Shown piece after piece: positions 31,542 through 39,986 of a DNA stretch of 58,733 nucleotides. The stretch lies in the NCBI GenBank assembly GCA_030627905.1, contig DAOVRZ010000023.1, forward strand, positions 1 through 58,733. The letters are read 5' to 3'. The translations under genes were made by a program, and so were the position numbers. Within the stretch, counting starts at the first letter, position 1; each line of letters starts with the position of its first letter. The notes under the pieces are model-generated. The model worked only from the letters and a program-made list of their open reading frames with translations, did not search any database and was not told the DNA's origin. This stretch comes from JAGMES01 sp023128035 (lineage in GTDB: Bacteria; Bacillota; Halanaerobiia; DY22613).

Positions 31542-33221
31542 ATGATATGGAGAAGCAGAGATATTTTAAAACAACCTGAGTGGTCAAATGTAAGGGCATT
31601 ATATAAATCTAATGGGTATACTGATGAAGATCTTACGAAACCTATCATTGCTGTAGTAAATTCTTTTAATACTATTTGTCCTGGGCATTACAACTTACGT
31701 GATCTTGCTCAACATGTACGAGAGGGAATTAGAGCTCAAGGTGGAACACCAATTGAATTTGGAACAATTGGTGCTTGTGATGGAATGGCTATGGGGCATG
31801 ATGGTATGCGTCACATACTTCCAACTAGAGAATTGATAGCTAGTGATATAGAGATGATGATTCAAGCTCATCAATTGGATGGAATGGTTTTACTTGGATC
31901 ATGTGACAAAATTATACCAGGGATGTTGATGGCAGCAGTTCGTCTTGATCTACCTGCAATACTTGTTAATGGTGGCCCAACTTTGCCTGGTAGACTTAAT
32001 CAAAGTAATCCCTATGGGGGTGAGCATATAGACCACTCTATTATTCAACAATCACTGGGTTCTCTTAAGTCAGGTTTGATGGAGGAAGAAGATTATTTCT
32101 GGCTTGAAGATAATGCCTGTCCTACTATTGGCTCATGTGCTATGTTGGGTACTGCTAATACTATGGCGTGTCTTGCTGAAACAATGGGGATGACTTTACC
32201 AGGCAGTGCTGCAATACCTGCAGTGTATAGCAGTCGGATGGCGGTTGCTTTTGAGAGTGGAAAATCTATTGTTAACATGGTATTTCAAGGATTGACTGCT
32301 AGAAAAATTATTACAAAAGAGTCTTTGATAAATGCAGTGAAAGTTAATTCAGCAATCGGAGGCTCTACAAATGCTGTTTTACATATTCTTGGCATAGCAT
32401 ATGAAGCTGAAATCGATTTTAATTTAGATGACTTTGGAGTAATAAGTAAAGAAGTGCCACATATTGCCCCATTAATACCAGGCGGCCCATACGCTTTGTT
32501 GGATTTTTATGAGGCTGGAGGAGTACCTGCTGTGATGAAAGAATTAAGTGATCTGCTTGATTTAAATACTGTGACTGTTACAGGAAAAACTATTGAAGAA
32601 AATATAAAGAAAACCTTTGTCCGAAATTCTAAAGTTATCAGGAGTTTGAATAACCCTGTAAATATACATGGTGGTATAGCTGTTTTGAAAGGTAATTTAT
32701 CGCCTGATGGTGCAGTAACAAAACCTTCAGTAATACCAAGAGATGCTTTGAGGTTTAAAGGGCCAGCCATTGTATTTGAAAGCGAACACGATGCTTTAGA
32801 GGGTATCAACAATGGGCTTGTAAAATCAGGAGATGTAGTAGTAATCAGAAATGAAGGCCCTAAAGGTGGGCCAGGTATGCCAGAAATGTATAAAGCAATG
32901 AAACTTTTAGTTGGAATGGGATTAGGTAGTGAGGTTTGTGTGATTACTGATGGTCGTTTTTCTGGTTCAAATAATGGCTGTTTTGTAGGTCATATTTCAC
33001 CTGAAGCAGCGGAGGGTGGGCCAATTGCCGCTGTAAGAGAGGGTGATATCATAAAGGTAGATGTAGAGAATGGTATCATTGAAGTGGAAAACGAAGACTT
33101 TGAGGCAAGATGTAAAGGATTAAAACCTCAGATTAATAGAGAAGTAAAAGGTTATCTTTTTGTTTACTCTCGTTCAGTTAGTTCGGCAGCTAAAGGTGCA
33201 ATTATTCCAACTCGAGCATAA
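31542..33221 (+). CDS. ilvD: Dihydroxy-acid dehydratase (IlvD/Edd family)
   Basis: 559 residues of the FeS-dependent dehydratase family; IlvD turns 2,3-dihydroxy acids into 2-oxo acids in valine/isoleucine synthesis. Cluster cysteines and motifs: GACDGMAMGHDGM near 77, GSCDKIIPGMLMA near 120 and CPTIGSCAMLGTANTMACL near 190, with DGRFSGSNNGCFVGHISPEA near 470. No other ilv or leu genes are close, so a sugar-acid dehydratase role cannot be excluded. AAAGGGG precedes ATG 31542. Confidence 0.85.
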   Translation: MIWRSRDILKQPEWSNVRALYKSNGYTDEDLTKPIIAVVNSFNTICPGHYNLRDLAQHVREGIRAQGGTPIEFGTIGACDGMAMGHDGMRHILPTRELIASDIEMMIQAHQLDGMVLLGSCDKIIPGMLMAAVRLDLPAILVNGGPTLPGRLNQSNPYGGEHIDHSIIQQSLGSLKSGLMEEEDYFWLEDNACPTIGSCAMLGTANTMACLAETMGMTLPGSAAIPAVYSSRMAVAFESGKSIVNMVFQGLTARKIITKESLINAVKVNSAIGGSTNAVLHILGIAYEAEIDFNLDDFGVISKEVPHIAPLIPGGPYALLDFYEAGGVPAVMKELSDLLDLNTVTVTGKTIEENIKKTFVRNSKVIRSLNNPVNIHGGIAVLKGNLSPDGAVTKPSVIPRDALRFKGPAIVFESEHDALEGINNGLVKSGDVVVIRNEGPKGGPGMPEMYKAMKLLVGMGLGSEVCVITDGRFSGSNNGCFVGHISPEAAEGGPIAAVREGDIIKVDVENGIIEVENEDFEARCKGLKPQINREVKGYLFVYSRSVSSAAKGAIIPTRA

Positions 33222-33246
33222 TATATTTTACGTAATAATGGGAGTG

Positions 33247-33274
33247 TTGTAATTAGTTCGAATTGTGTTATAAT
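33247..33274 (+). promoter_or_regulatory. Sigma-A promoter of the AAA/TOPRIM-like pair
   Basis: TTGTAA (33247-33252) and perfect TATAAT (33269-33274), 16 nt apart, 62 nt before the ATPase start. Confidence 0.65.
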
Positions 33275-33335
33275 AGAAGTAAGGTATAGATTTACATAAA
33301 AATTGGTTTTTGATTAAACTGAAGTGGGTGAGAAA

Positions 33336-34580
33336 ATGATAACCCGATTAAAGATTAAAAATTTCAAAAGTTTTCTTGATGCAGAGTTGAAACTTGGGCC
33401 ATTGACTGTACTTATAGGTACAAATGCGAGTGGAAAGAGCAATTTAAGAGATGCTTTAAGATTTTTGCATGGTGTAGGCCGTGGGTACTCTCTTCCAGAA
33501 ATTGTTGGAGAAAAATGGGGAGAAGCAGGATACCTTGAATGGCCAGGGATACGTGGTGGTTTTAAAGAGTTAACTTTTAATGGAACATTAGCAGAGAATG
33601 TTCTTTTAGATCTGATTCAAGTTCCATTATTAGAGAACAATACTGTCTTAAATAATTTCATTGAAATAGATATGAAAAACAAAGTTTATAGATATAAAAT
33701 AGACTGTAACAAAGATTATTCATTTAGAAATGAATATATATATAATGTTGAAAGGTCTAAATTACCTTCAGATCAAAGTGAGTATTGGATTAAAAGTATT
33801 GCAAAGTCAGTATTTCAGGAGTATAAAAAATTAGAAGTTCAAAAGTTATCTTCAAAAAAACTTGACCAAGTATATGAAGAGAGATCAGATTACGTATATT
33901 TCAAGTTAATAGTATCTTCATTCCGTTTTTTTGATCTGTCTCCATATGAAATGAAAAGGCCATCTTTACCAGGCCAGACTAAATTAACTGACAGAGGTGA
34001 AAATTTATCATCTGTACTTTATTCAATATGTAAAGAACAATCAGGAAAAGAACTTTTACTAGAATGGTTGAGTGAATTAACACCTCAAGATGTTGTTGAT
34101 TTAGAGTTTATTGAGGATTATCAGGGACGTATTTTGGTACACCTAGTAGAAAAGGGTGGAAATAAAATATCTGCCTATAGTGCATCTGATGGAACGTTAC
34201 GCTTTTTAGGGATGTTAGCTGCTCTTTTTAGTCCTAAACCAGGAAAAATTTATTTCTTTGAAGAGATTGAAAACGGAATTCATCCAACATGCTTACACCT
34301 TTTAGTTCAATTGTTAGAACAAAGAGCAAAAGCAACTGGAATTCAAATTATCGTTTCAACTCATTCTCCGCTTATATTAGATTATCTTTCTGAAGAAAGC
34401 TTAGAATATGCCTCTTTAATTCATCGTAACGATGCAAAATTGGGTTCTAAAATTATTCCACTTACACAGATTGAAAACTTTGGAGATGTAAAATCAATTG
34501 AAAGGTTAAGTGGATTACATGCAGAAGGATGGTTTGAGACTATAATGTCTTTATTGGAGGAGGGTGAGGATGAGTTATAA
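33336..34580 (+). CDS. AAA family ATPase (RecF/OLD-like, defence type)
   Basis: ~414 residues. An SMC/RecF-like N-terminus (MITRLKIKNFKSF, then Walker A IGTNASGKSNL near 33) and a C-terminal half with FFEEIENGIHPTCL (Walker B plus signature-like) and VSTHSPLILDYL (D-loop/H region). This is the overcoming-lysogenization-defect/AAA_21 architecture seen in many phage-defence ATPases. ATG 33336 is chosen; GTG 33324 has no better ribosome site. It overlaps the next gene by 11 nt, so the two probably form one system. The defence role is inference from family and pairing. Confidence 0.78.
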   Translation: MITRLKIKNFKSFLDAELKLGPLTVLIGTNASGKSNLRDALRFLHGVGRGYSLPEIVGEKWGEAGYLEWPGIRGGFKELTFNGTLAENVLLDLIQVPLLENNTVLNNFIEIDMKNKVYRYKIDCNKDYSFRNEYIYNVERSKLPSDQSEYWIKSIAKSVFQEYKKLEVQKLSSKKLDQVYEERSDYVYFKLIVSSFRFFDLSPYEMKRPSLPGQTKLTDRGENLSSVLYSICKEQSGKELLLEWLSELTPQDVVDLEFIEDYQGRILVHLVEKGGNKISAYSASDGTLRFLGMLAALFSPKPGKIYFFEEIENGIHPTCLHLLVQLLEQRAKATGIQIIVSTHSPLILDYLSEESLEYASLIHRNDAKLGSKIIPLTQIENFGDVKSIERLSGLHAEGWFETIMSLLEEGEDEL

Positions 34581-35149
34581 TGTATTATTAATCTTTGAAG
34601 ATTATACGAGAGATCAACATGTTGTAAAACCTATTGTTACAAAGATGTTGACAGACTTAGGTAAACCAAGGGCCAACATTCAAGTTTGTCGAGTACCTCA
34701 TCTACAGGGTATCTCTCAATGTACAAATTCTAATAATCTGAAAAAGATTATTATGCTTTATCAAAATAAAGTTGATTTATTTTTTTTTGCTTGTTGATTG
34801 TGATGGAAATCTAAACAGACGTGAGCGATTAGATCAATTGGAAGAAGAGGCCAGAGAGTATTTACGTTCAGATAAGAATTTCTTTGCTGAACATGCCATT
34901 GAAGAAATTGAGGTTTGGTTACTTGCTGGTTTGGATTTACCAAATGATTGGAATTGGAGTGATATTAGGAGTCATCCACATCCTAAAGAAGCATATTATG
35001 AAGTTTATGCAAAAGAAAATGGTGTTTTGGATAGGGTTGCACAGGGGCGTAAGTTCTTGACTAATGAAGCAATGAGTAATTGGTCAAGAATTAAGTCAAA
35101 ATGTAATGAATTGGGTAAATTAGAACAACGGTTAATTGATGTGATATAA
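34570..35149 (+). pseudogene. TOPRIM-like (DUF4276/RloB-like) partner, frameshifted at a T9 tract
   Basis: Two frames join at 34780-34788, a run of nine T. Upstream frame: MSYNVLLIFEDYTRDQHVV up to KVDLFFF then a stop at 34797; downstream frame from about 34781: FFLLVDCDGNLNRRERLDQL to the stop at 35149. With eight T the product is a continuous ~192-residue protein with an acidic ED near its start and a DCD motif, the pattern of a TOPRIM-like nuclease fold. It could be a real inactivation, a slippage-controlled switch, or a sequencing error. It sits directly after the AAA ATPase, overlapping it by 11 nt. Confidence 0.68.
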
Positions 35150-35223
35150 TGATTAACTAACCGATAAAATCTTATTGTTTTGCTGGTTCAGTAATTTTTC
35201 ATTACAAAAAGAGGATTTTTGTC

Positions 35224-35255
35224 TTGTGACTAGAATATAATAAAGATAATATAAT
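35224..35255 (+). promoter_or_regulatory. Candidate promoter of the hut operon
   Basis: TTGTGA (35224-35229) with TAATAT 17 nt later (35247-35252), or the perfect TATAAT at 35250-35255 with longer spacing. It precedes the leader ORF and terminator. Confidence 0.5.
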
Positions 35256-35274
35256 CACCAGTGAGGTGAGTTAC

Positions 35275-35337
35275 ATGAGAAAACAATTATTACATCTATT
35301 TAATAAAAAATGTTTATTTTTGGAGCATCTAATTTAG
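35275..35337 (+). CDS. Putative 20-residue leader peptide of the hut operon
   Basis: ATG 35275 lies 6 nt after GAGGTG and starts a 20-codon ORF, MRKQLLHLFNKKCLFLEHLI. It has two His and six Leu. Its TAG stop lies inside the 3' arm of the terminator hairpin that precedes hutH. A ribosome on the last codons would disrupt that hairpin. The layout is that of leader-peptide attenuation, comparable in principle to tnaC, but no homologue is recognised. Confidence 0.45.
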   Translation: MRKQLLHLFNKKCLFLEHLI

Positions 35338-35349
35338 ATGCTCCTTTTA
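35322..35349 (+). terminator. Leader terminator before hutH
   Basis: GGAGCATCT (35322-35330) pairs with AGATGCTCC (35336-35344), then TTTTATT. It overlaps the end of the leader ORF and lies 37-60 nt before hutH, so it must be crossed for hut expression from the upstream promoter. Confidence 0.85.
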
Positions 35350-35385
35350 TTATGCTTATTTAACGTAGTGAAGGGGTGAAAAAGT

Positions 35386-36906
35386 ATGATTTACATTAAC
35401 GGAGAGAATCTTTCATTAAAACAGGTTAACGATGTCGTGCGGAACTTTGAAAAAGTAGCATTAGATTCAAAGGCAGTGGAAAAGGTAAAAGCATCACGTA
35501 AGTTAGTTGATGAACTTATTGAACGCGAAGAGGTTGTTTATGGAATCTCTACAGGTTTTGGTAAATTGGCTGATACGATGATTTCAAAAGAAAAGGTAGA
35601 AGAACTGCAATTAAATCTGATTTTGAGCCATGCTTGTGGAGTTGGTGAGGTATTGGCAACAGAAGTGGTAAGAGCAATGATGCTTTTAAGAGCTAATGCT
35701 TTAGTTAAAGGTCATTCGGGAATTCGTTTAGAAACATTGCAACTTTTAGTGGACATGTTGAATGCTGATGTTGTCCCAGTTGTTTATTCACAAGGTTCTG
35801 TTGGTTCCAGTGGAGATTTGGTTCCATTGGCTCACATGGTTTTGGTTATGTTAGGTCATGGTGAAGCAAACTATCAGGGTGAACGGATTAATGGTAAATT
35901 GGCTTTAGATAAAGTTGGACTTAAAGCAGTTACCTTAGGAGCAAAAGAAGGTCTGGCTCTTATCAATGGAACCCAGTGTATGACCGCGATTGCTGTGTTA
36001 GGAATATATGATAGTCTAAATTTAGCCAAAATGGCTGATATTTGTGCTGCGCTGAGCATGGAAGCACTTTTAGGGATTCCTGATGCTTATGAGGAGATGA
36101 TTCATCTACTGAGACCGCATCCTGGTCAATTGGCGGTTGCTAGAAATGTTAGAGAGATGCTTAAAGGAAGTGGCCTGGTTTATCGTCAGAATCGAGATAA
36201 AGTTCAGGATGCATACACTTTACGTTGTACACCTCAGGTTCATGGTGCTTCAAAAGATGCAATTAATTATGCGAAGGATATAGTAGTCAGGGAAGTCAAT
36301 TCTGCAACAGATAATCCACTTATTTTCCCTGAAGAGAATAAGGTATATTCTGCAGGTAACTTCCATGGTCAACCAGTTGCATTAGCTATGGATTTTCTAG
36401 GAATTGCACTTTCAGAGTATGCTAATATCTCAGAAAGAAGAGTTGAGAGATTGGTTAATTCTTCATTAAGTGGTTTACCACCTTTCTTGATTGCAGAAAG
36501 TGGAGTTAATTCAGGTTATATGATTGCCCAATATACTGCAGCATCTTTGGTATCTGAAAACAAGGTGTTAGCTCATCCAGCATCTGTTGATTCAATTCCA
36601 ACTTCAGGAAACCAAGAAGATCATGTAAGTATGGGAACAATTGCTGCTCGTAAAATGCGCCAAATTTTAACCAACGCAGAGAATGTATTGGCAATAGAAC
36701 TTTTAACTAGTGTACAGGGACTGGAATTTCGCGATCGAGAACTGATGGCTCCTGCAACTAAAGCAATCTATGAATTGGTTCGTTCTTATGTTCCAGCTCT
36801 AATTAAAGATCGGATTATTGCTCCAGAAATTCATAAAATGCAAGAGATGATTCACTCTGGAGAATTTGTTGATAAAGTTGAGCAGGTGATTGGAGAGCTA
36901 ACATAG
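35386..36906 (+). CDS. hutH: Histidine ammonia-lyase
   Basis: HutH removes ammonia from histidine to give urocanate, using an MIO group made from three residues. 506 residues is normal. Family motifs: VVYGISTGFGKLAD near 50, QLNLILSHACGVGE near 75, FHGQPVALAMDF near 328 and SGNQEDHVSMG near 407. The MIO site, at residues 141-143, reads Ser-Ser-Gly (in GSVGSSGDLVPLAH) rather than the standard Ala-Ser-Gly. The tail matches aromatic lyases. GAAGGGGTG precedes ATG 35386. First structural gene of the operon. Confidence 0.93.
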   Translation: MIYINGENLSLKQVNDVVRNFEKVALDSKAVEKVKASRKLVDELIEREEVVYGISTGFGKLADTMISKEKVEELQLNLILSHACGVGEVLATEVVRAMMLLRANALVKGHSGIRLETLQLLVDMLNADVVPVVYSQGSVGSSGDLVPLAHMVLVMLGHGEANYQGERINGKLALDKVGLKAVTLGAKEGLALINGTQCMTAIAVLGIYDSLNLAKMADICAALSMEALLGIPDAYEEMIHLLRPHPGQLAVARNVREMLKGSGLVYRQNRDKVQDAYTLRCTPQVHGASKDAINYAKDIVVREVNSATDNPLIFPEENKVYSAGNFHGQPVALAMDFLGIALSEYANISERRVERLVNSSLSGLPPFLIAESGVNSGYMIAQYTAASLVSENKVLAHPASVDSIPTSGNQEDHVSMGTIAARKMRQILTNAENVLAIELLTSVQGLEFRDRELMAPATKAIYELVRSYVPALIKDRIIAPEIHKMQEMIHSGEFVDKVEQVIGELT

Positions 36907-37048
36907 AATGCATGTTATATAGAATTCATATTAAGATATATTTACCATAATAATAAAACCTTATTTTTTTAAATAATTGAAATCTTCAAAGAACTAAGGA
37001 AAATTCTTCGAAGATTAAATAACATTTCGAAAGGGGTCTAAATTTAAA

Positions 37049-37942
37049 ATGCCAAAAATTGTAGAATGTGTTCCTAATATTAGTGAAGGCCGTCGCTTAG
37101 AAGTTGTAGAAGCGGTTGTTAATGAAATTCGTCAGATAGCAGGAGTTACTTTATTGGATTATTCTTCAGATGCTGATCATAATCGTTCTGTTATCACATT
37201 TGTAGGAGAAGTAGAACCTTGTAAAGAAGCTGTTTTTCGTTTGACTCAAAAAGCTGTAGAACTTATTGATATGGAAAAACATACAGGTGAACATCCAAGA
37301 ATGGGTGCTGTTGATGTAATTCCTTTTATTCCGATTAAAGACGTAACTATGGAAGAATGTGTTGCGGCTGCAAAGTCAGTAGCAAAACGTATGGCTGATG
37401 AATTAAATGTTCCGACTTATCTCTATGGCGAAGCAGCTCAGCGTCCAGAGCGTAAGAACTTGTCCAAAATTCGTAAAGGTCAGTATGAAACAATAAAAGA
37501 AGAGATCGGTAACGAGGAACGTCATCCTGATTTTGGTCCAGCAAAAACTCATCCAAGTGCTGGTGTAACTGCAGTAGGTGCTCGTATGCCTTTGGTTGCC
37601 TTTAATGTGAATTTGGATACAGATCAAAAATGGATTGCTGATAAGATTGCTAGGGCTGTTCGAGCTAGTAGTGGTGGATTTATGAATGTTAAAGGAATGG
37701 GTGTTACTTTAGAAGATAGAAATCAAGTTCAAGTTTCTATGAACTTAGATAATTATATTAAAACTCCTATTTATCGTGTTTTTGAAACCATTAAACGGGA
37801 AGCTCAACGTTATGGCGTAAATGTAGTAGGAAGCGAGATTATTGGATTGGTTCCACAACAGGCGATGGTTGATGTTGCTGAGTGGTATTTACAAGTAGAA
37901 GATTTTCAATCTGAGCAGGTTTTGGAGAATCGCTTGAAATAA
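37049..37942 (+). CDS. ftcD: Glutamate formimidoyltransferase
   Basis: 297 residues; transfers the formimino group of formiminoglutamate to tetrahydrofolate. The signature start VECVPNISEGRRLEVVEAVV, then LLDYSSDADHNRSVITFVG, HTGEHPRMGAVDVIPFIP and ARMPLVAFNVNL are typical of the N-terminal transferase domain. The cyclodeaminase domain found fused to it in animals is here a separate gene (39266). GAAAGGGG precedes ATG 37049. A hairpin-forming AATCTTC/GAAGATT segment lies in the 142-nt gap after hutH but has no T run. Confidence 0.95.
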   Translation: MPKIVECVPNISEGRRLEVVEAVVNEIRQIAGVTLLDYSSDADHNRSVITFVGEVEPCKEAVFRLTQKAVELIDMEKHTGEHPRMGAVDVIPFIPIKDVTMEECVAAAKSVAKRMADELNVPTYLYGEAAQRPERKNLSKIRKGQYETIKEEIGNEERHPDFGPAKTHPSAGVTAVGARMPLVAFNVNLDTDQKWIADKIARAVRASSGGFMNVKGMGVTLEDRNQVQVSMNLDNYIKTPIYRVFETIKREAQRYGVNVVGSEIIGLVPQQAMVDVAEWYLQVEDFQSEQVLENRLK

Positions 37943-37983
37943 GTTCGCTTTAAAATGAGTATTATCAAAGGAAGTGTTTATCA

Positions 37984-39249
37984 ATGTTGACTGTTGATCT
38001 TTTGATAAAAAATGGGCAAATCGTTACTGCAGCTGGGCATGCTGGCCCGGTTGCAGGGTCAAAGATGAATGAGTTAGAAGTGTTGGAAAAAGCTTGTGTC
38101 GCAGTAGCAGTAGGTAAAATTATTGCTGTTGGTTCTGAAAAAGATATTCTTTCAAAAGTTAAAGTTACTGAAGATACACAGATTATTGATGCTTCTAATA
38201 AGGTAGTAACCCCTGGATTGATTGATCCACATACTCACTTTGTTTTTGGTGGTTCTAGAGAGGATGAGTTTGTTTTACGGATTCAGGGTGCAAGTTATAT
38301 GGATATTATGGAATCTGGTGGCGGAATTGCCAATACTGTGAAAGCTACTCGAGCTACTAGCTTAGAGGAGCTAAAAGAATTAGGTCGGAAGCGTCTGGAT
38401 TGGATGCTTGAGATGGGAACCACTACTGTAGAATCTAAAAGTGGTTATGGCCTTGATATCGAAACAGAGATTAAGCAACTTCAGGTATCTAAAGAACTAA
38501 ATGAAGAACACCCTATGGATCTTGTAAACACTTATTTGGGTGCTCATGCCTGGCCTATCGAGTACAAAGATGATCATGAGGGTTATGTAAATCTTATCAT
38601 TGAAGAGATTTTGCCTAAAGTTAAGGCAGATGATCTTGCAGAGTTTTGTGATGTATTTTGTGAAAAGGGAGTATTCTCTATTGAGGAAACCCGGAAGATT
38701 ATGCTTGCCGCTAAAGAGATGGGATTTGATTTACGTCTCCATGCTGATGAGATTCATCCATTAGGGGGTGCAGAATTGGCTGCTGAGTTAGGAGCGATCT
38801 CTGCAGATCACCTTTTGATGATCTCTGATGAAGGAATTAGGGCTATGCGGGATAGAGGAGTAATTGCAAATTTATTACCTGCAACTGCTTTTACCTTACA
38901 AAAGCCTTATGCTCCTGCGAGAAAGATGATTGATGAAGGATTACCTTTTGCTTTATCGACAGATTTTAATCCAGGCTCGTCACCAACCCCATCATTACCA
39001 CTGGCGATGACGATTGCTTGTTTATATATGAAATTAACACCTGAAGAAGCTTTCCATGCTGTTACTATTAATGCTGCTCATTCGTTGAAGAGAGCTGATA
39101 AGATTGGTAGTATTGAAGTGGGTAAACAAGCAGATTTAGTTATCTTTGATATCGAGAATTATCGTAAAATACCGTATCATTATGGAGTAAACCTGGTGGA
39201 GAAAGTTATTAAAAAAGGTAAAATAGTCGTGAATAGATCCAAATTTTAA
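37984..39249 (+). CDS. hutI: Imidazolonepropionase
   Basis: 421-residue metal-dependent amidohydrolase that opens imidazolone propionate to formiminoglutamate. Metal ligands HTHF in GLIDPHTHFVFGG near 80, the LRLHADEIH segment near 250, SADHLLMIS and LSTDFNPGS near 325 are visible. The C-terminal composite domain (GSIEVGKQADLVIFDI) is intact. It follows ftcD by 41 nt with GGAAGTG as ribosome site. Confidence 0.95.
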   Translation: MLTVDLLIKNGQIVTAAGHAGPVAGSKMNELEVLEKACVAVAVGKIIAVGSEKDILSKVKVTEDTQIIDASNKVVTPGLIDPHTHFVFGGSREDEFVLRIQGASYMDIMESGGGIANTVKATRATSLEELKELGRKRLDWMLEMGTTTVESKSGYGLDIETEIKQLQVSKELNEEHPMDLVNTYLGAHAWPIEYKDDHEGYVNLIIEEILPKVKADDLAEFCDVFCEKGVFSIEETRKIMLAAKEMGFDLRLHADEIHPLGGAELAAELGAISADHLLMISDEGIRAMRDRGVIANLLPATAFTLQKPYAPARKMIDEGLPFALSTDFNPGSSPTPSLPLAMTIACLYMKLTPEEAFHAVTINAAHSLKRADKIGSIEVGKQADLVIFDIENYRKIPYHYGVNLVEKVIKKGKIVVNRSKF

Positions 39250-39265
39250 AGGAGGTACACTATAA

Positions 39266-39883
39266 ATGTTATATGAACTAAAAGTCGCTGATTTTTTAAA
39301 TGAACTTGCATCTGATAGCCCTGCTCCTGGTGGTGGAAGTGTTGCTGCTTTAGCTGGTGCACTTTCTAGTTCTTTAGTTTCAATGGTAGGTAGACTTTCT
39401 GGTAAATGTGAAAATCAGGAACGAATTCAGCAGATTGTTACTGTTAGTGATCAATTAGCGCTTGAGTTAAAAGAGCTTATTGAAAAAGATACTCAAGCTT
39501 TTAATAAAGTTATGGTAGCTTTCAAAATGCCGAAAGGTACAGAAGAGGAAAAAGCAGCACGGCGTCAGGCAATTCAGCAAGGGATGAAGGATGCTGCATT
39601 AACTCCACTTGAGGTGATGGAGAAAGCGATACAGGGAATGGAATTGACTCAGGAGATTGCTAAACTGGGTAACCAGAATGCGATAACTGATGCAGGAGTT
39701 TCTGGATTGATGGGTTATGCAGCTGTTAAAGGTGCTGCGTACAATGTACAGGTTAATCTTTTGAGCATTAAGGATGAAGATTTTAAACGAGAAAAGGCAG
39801 ATCGTTTAAACGAATTGAGCATTAAGGCAAAAGAATTATCTACTGAGATTGAAAATATTGTCTATAAAGGTTTAGAACTCTAA
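39266..39883 (+). CDS. fchA: Formimidotetrahydrofolate cyclodeaminase
   Basis: 205 residues; converts 5-formimino-THF to methenyl-THF and ammonia. Family signatures: SPAPGGGSVAALAGALSSSL near residue 18 and QNAITDAGVSGLMGYAAVKG near 135. All-helical cyclodeaminase fold. GGAGGT precedes ATG 39266, 16 nt after hutI. It links histidine breakdown to the folate pool used by fhs. Confidence 0.95.
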   Translation: MLYELKVADFLNELASDSPAPGGGSVAALAGALSSSLVSMVGRLSGKCENQERIQQIVTVSDQLALELKELIEKDTQAFNKVMVAFKMPKGTEEEKAARRQAIQQGMKDAALTPLEVMEKAIQGMELTQEIAKLGNQNAITDAGVSGLMGYAAVKGAAYNVQVNLLSIKDEDFKREKADRLNELSIKAKELSTEIENIVYKGLEL

Positions 39884-39986
39884 ATATTTTATGTTATATT
39901 GCAGGATTCTTTAAAAAAACAAAGAAATATTAAATAGTATTAAAACAATATTCTGAAAACAAAAAGTTAAAAGGAGTGAGTAGTCC

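Noticed and set aside
31542..33221. Assigning the IlvD-family enzyme to a sugar-acid pathway
   Set aside because: The motifs fit IlvD at least as well and no sugar-acid genes are adjacent, so only the family-level call is supported.
34761..34943. Minus-strand frame across the TOPRIM-like gene
   Set aside because: It has no ribosome site and lies opposite a coding region with clear motifs.
36985..37020. AATCTTC/GAAGATT pairing between hutH and ftcD as a terminator
   Set aside because: The stem is short, the loop long, and no T run follows, so it would not end transcription.
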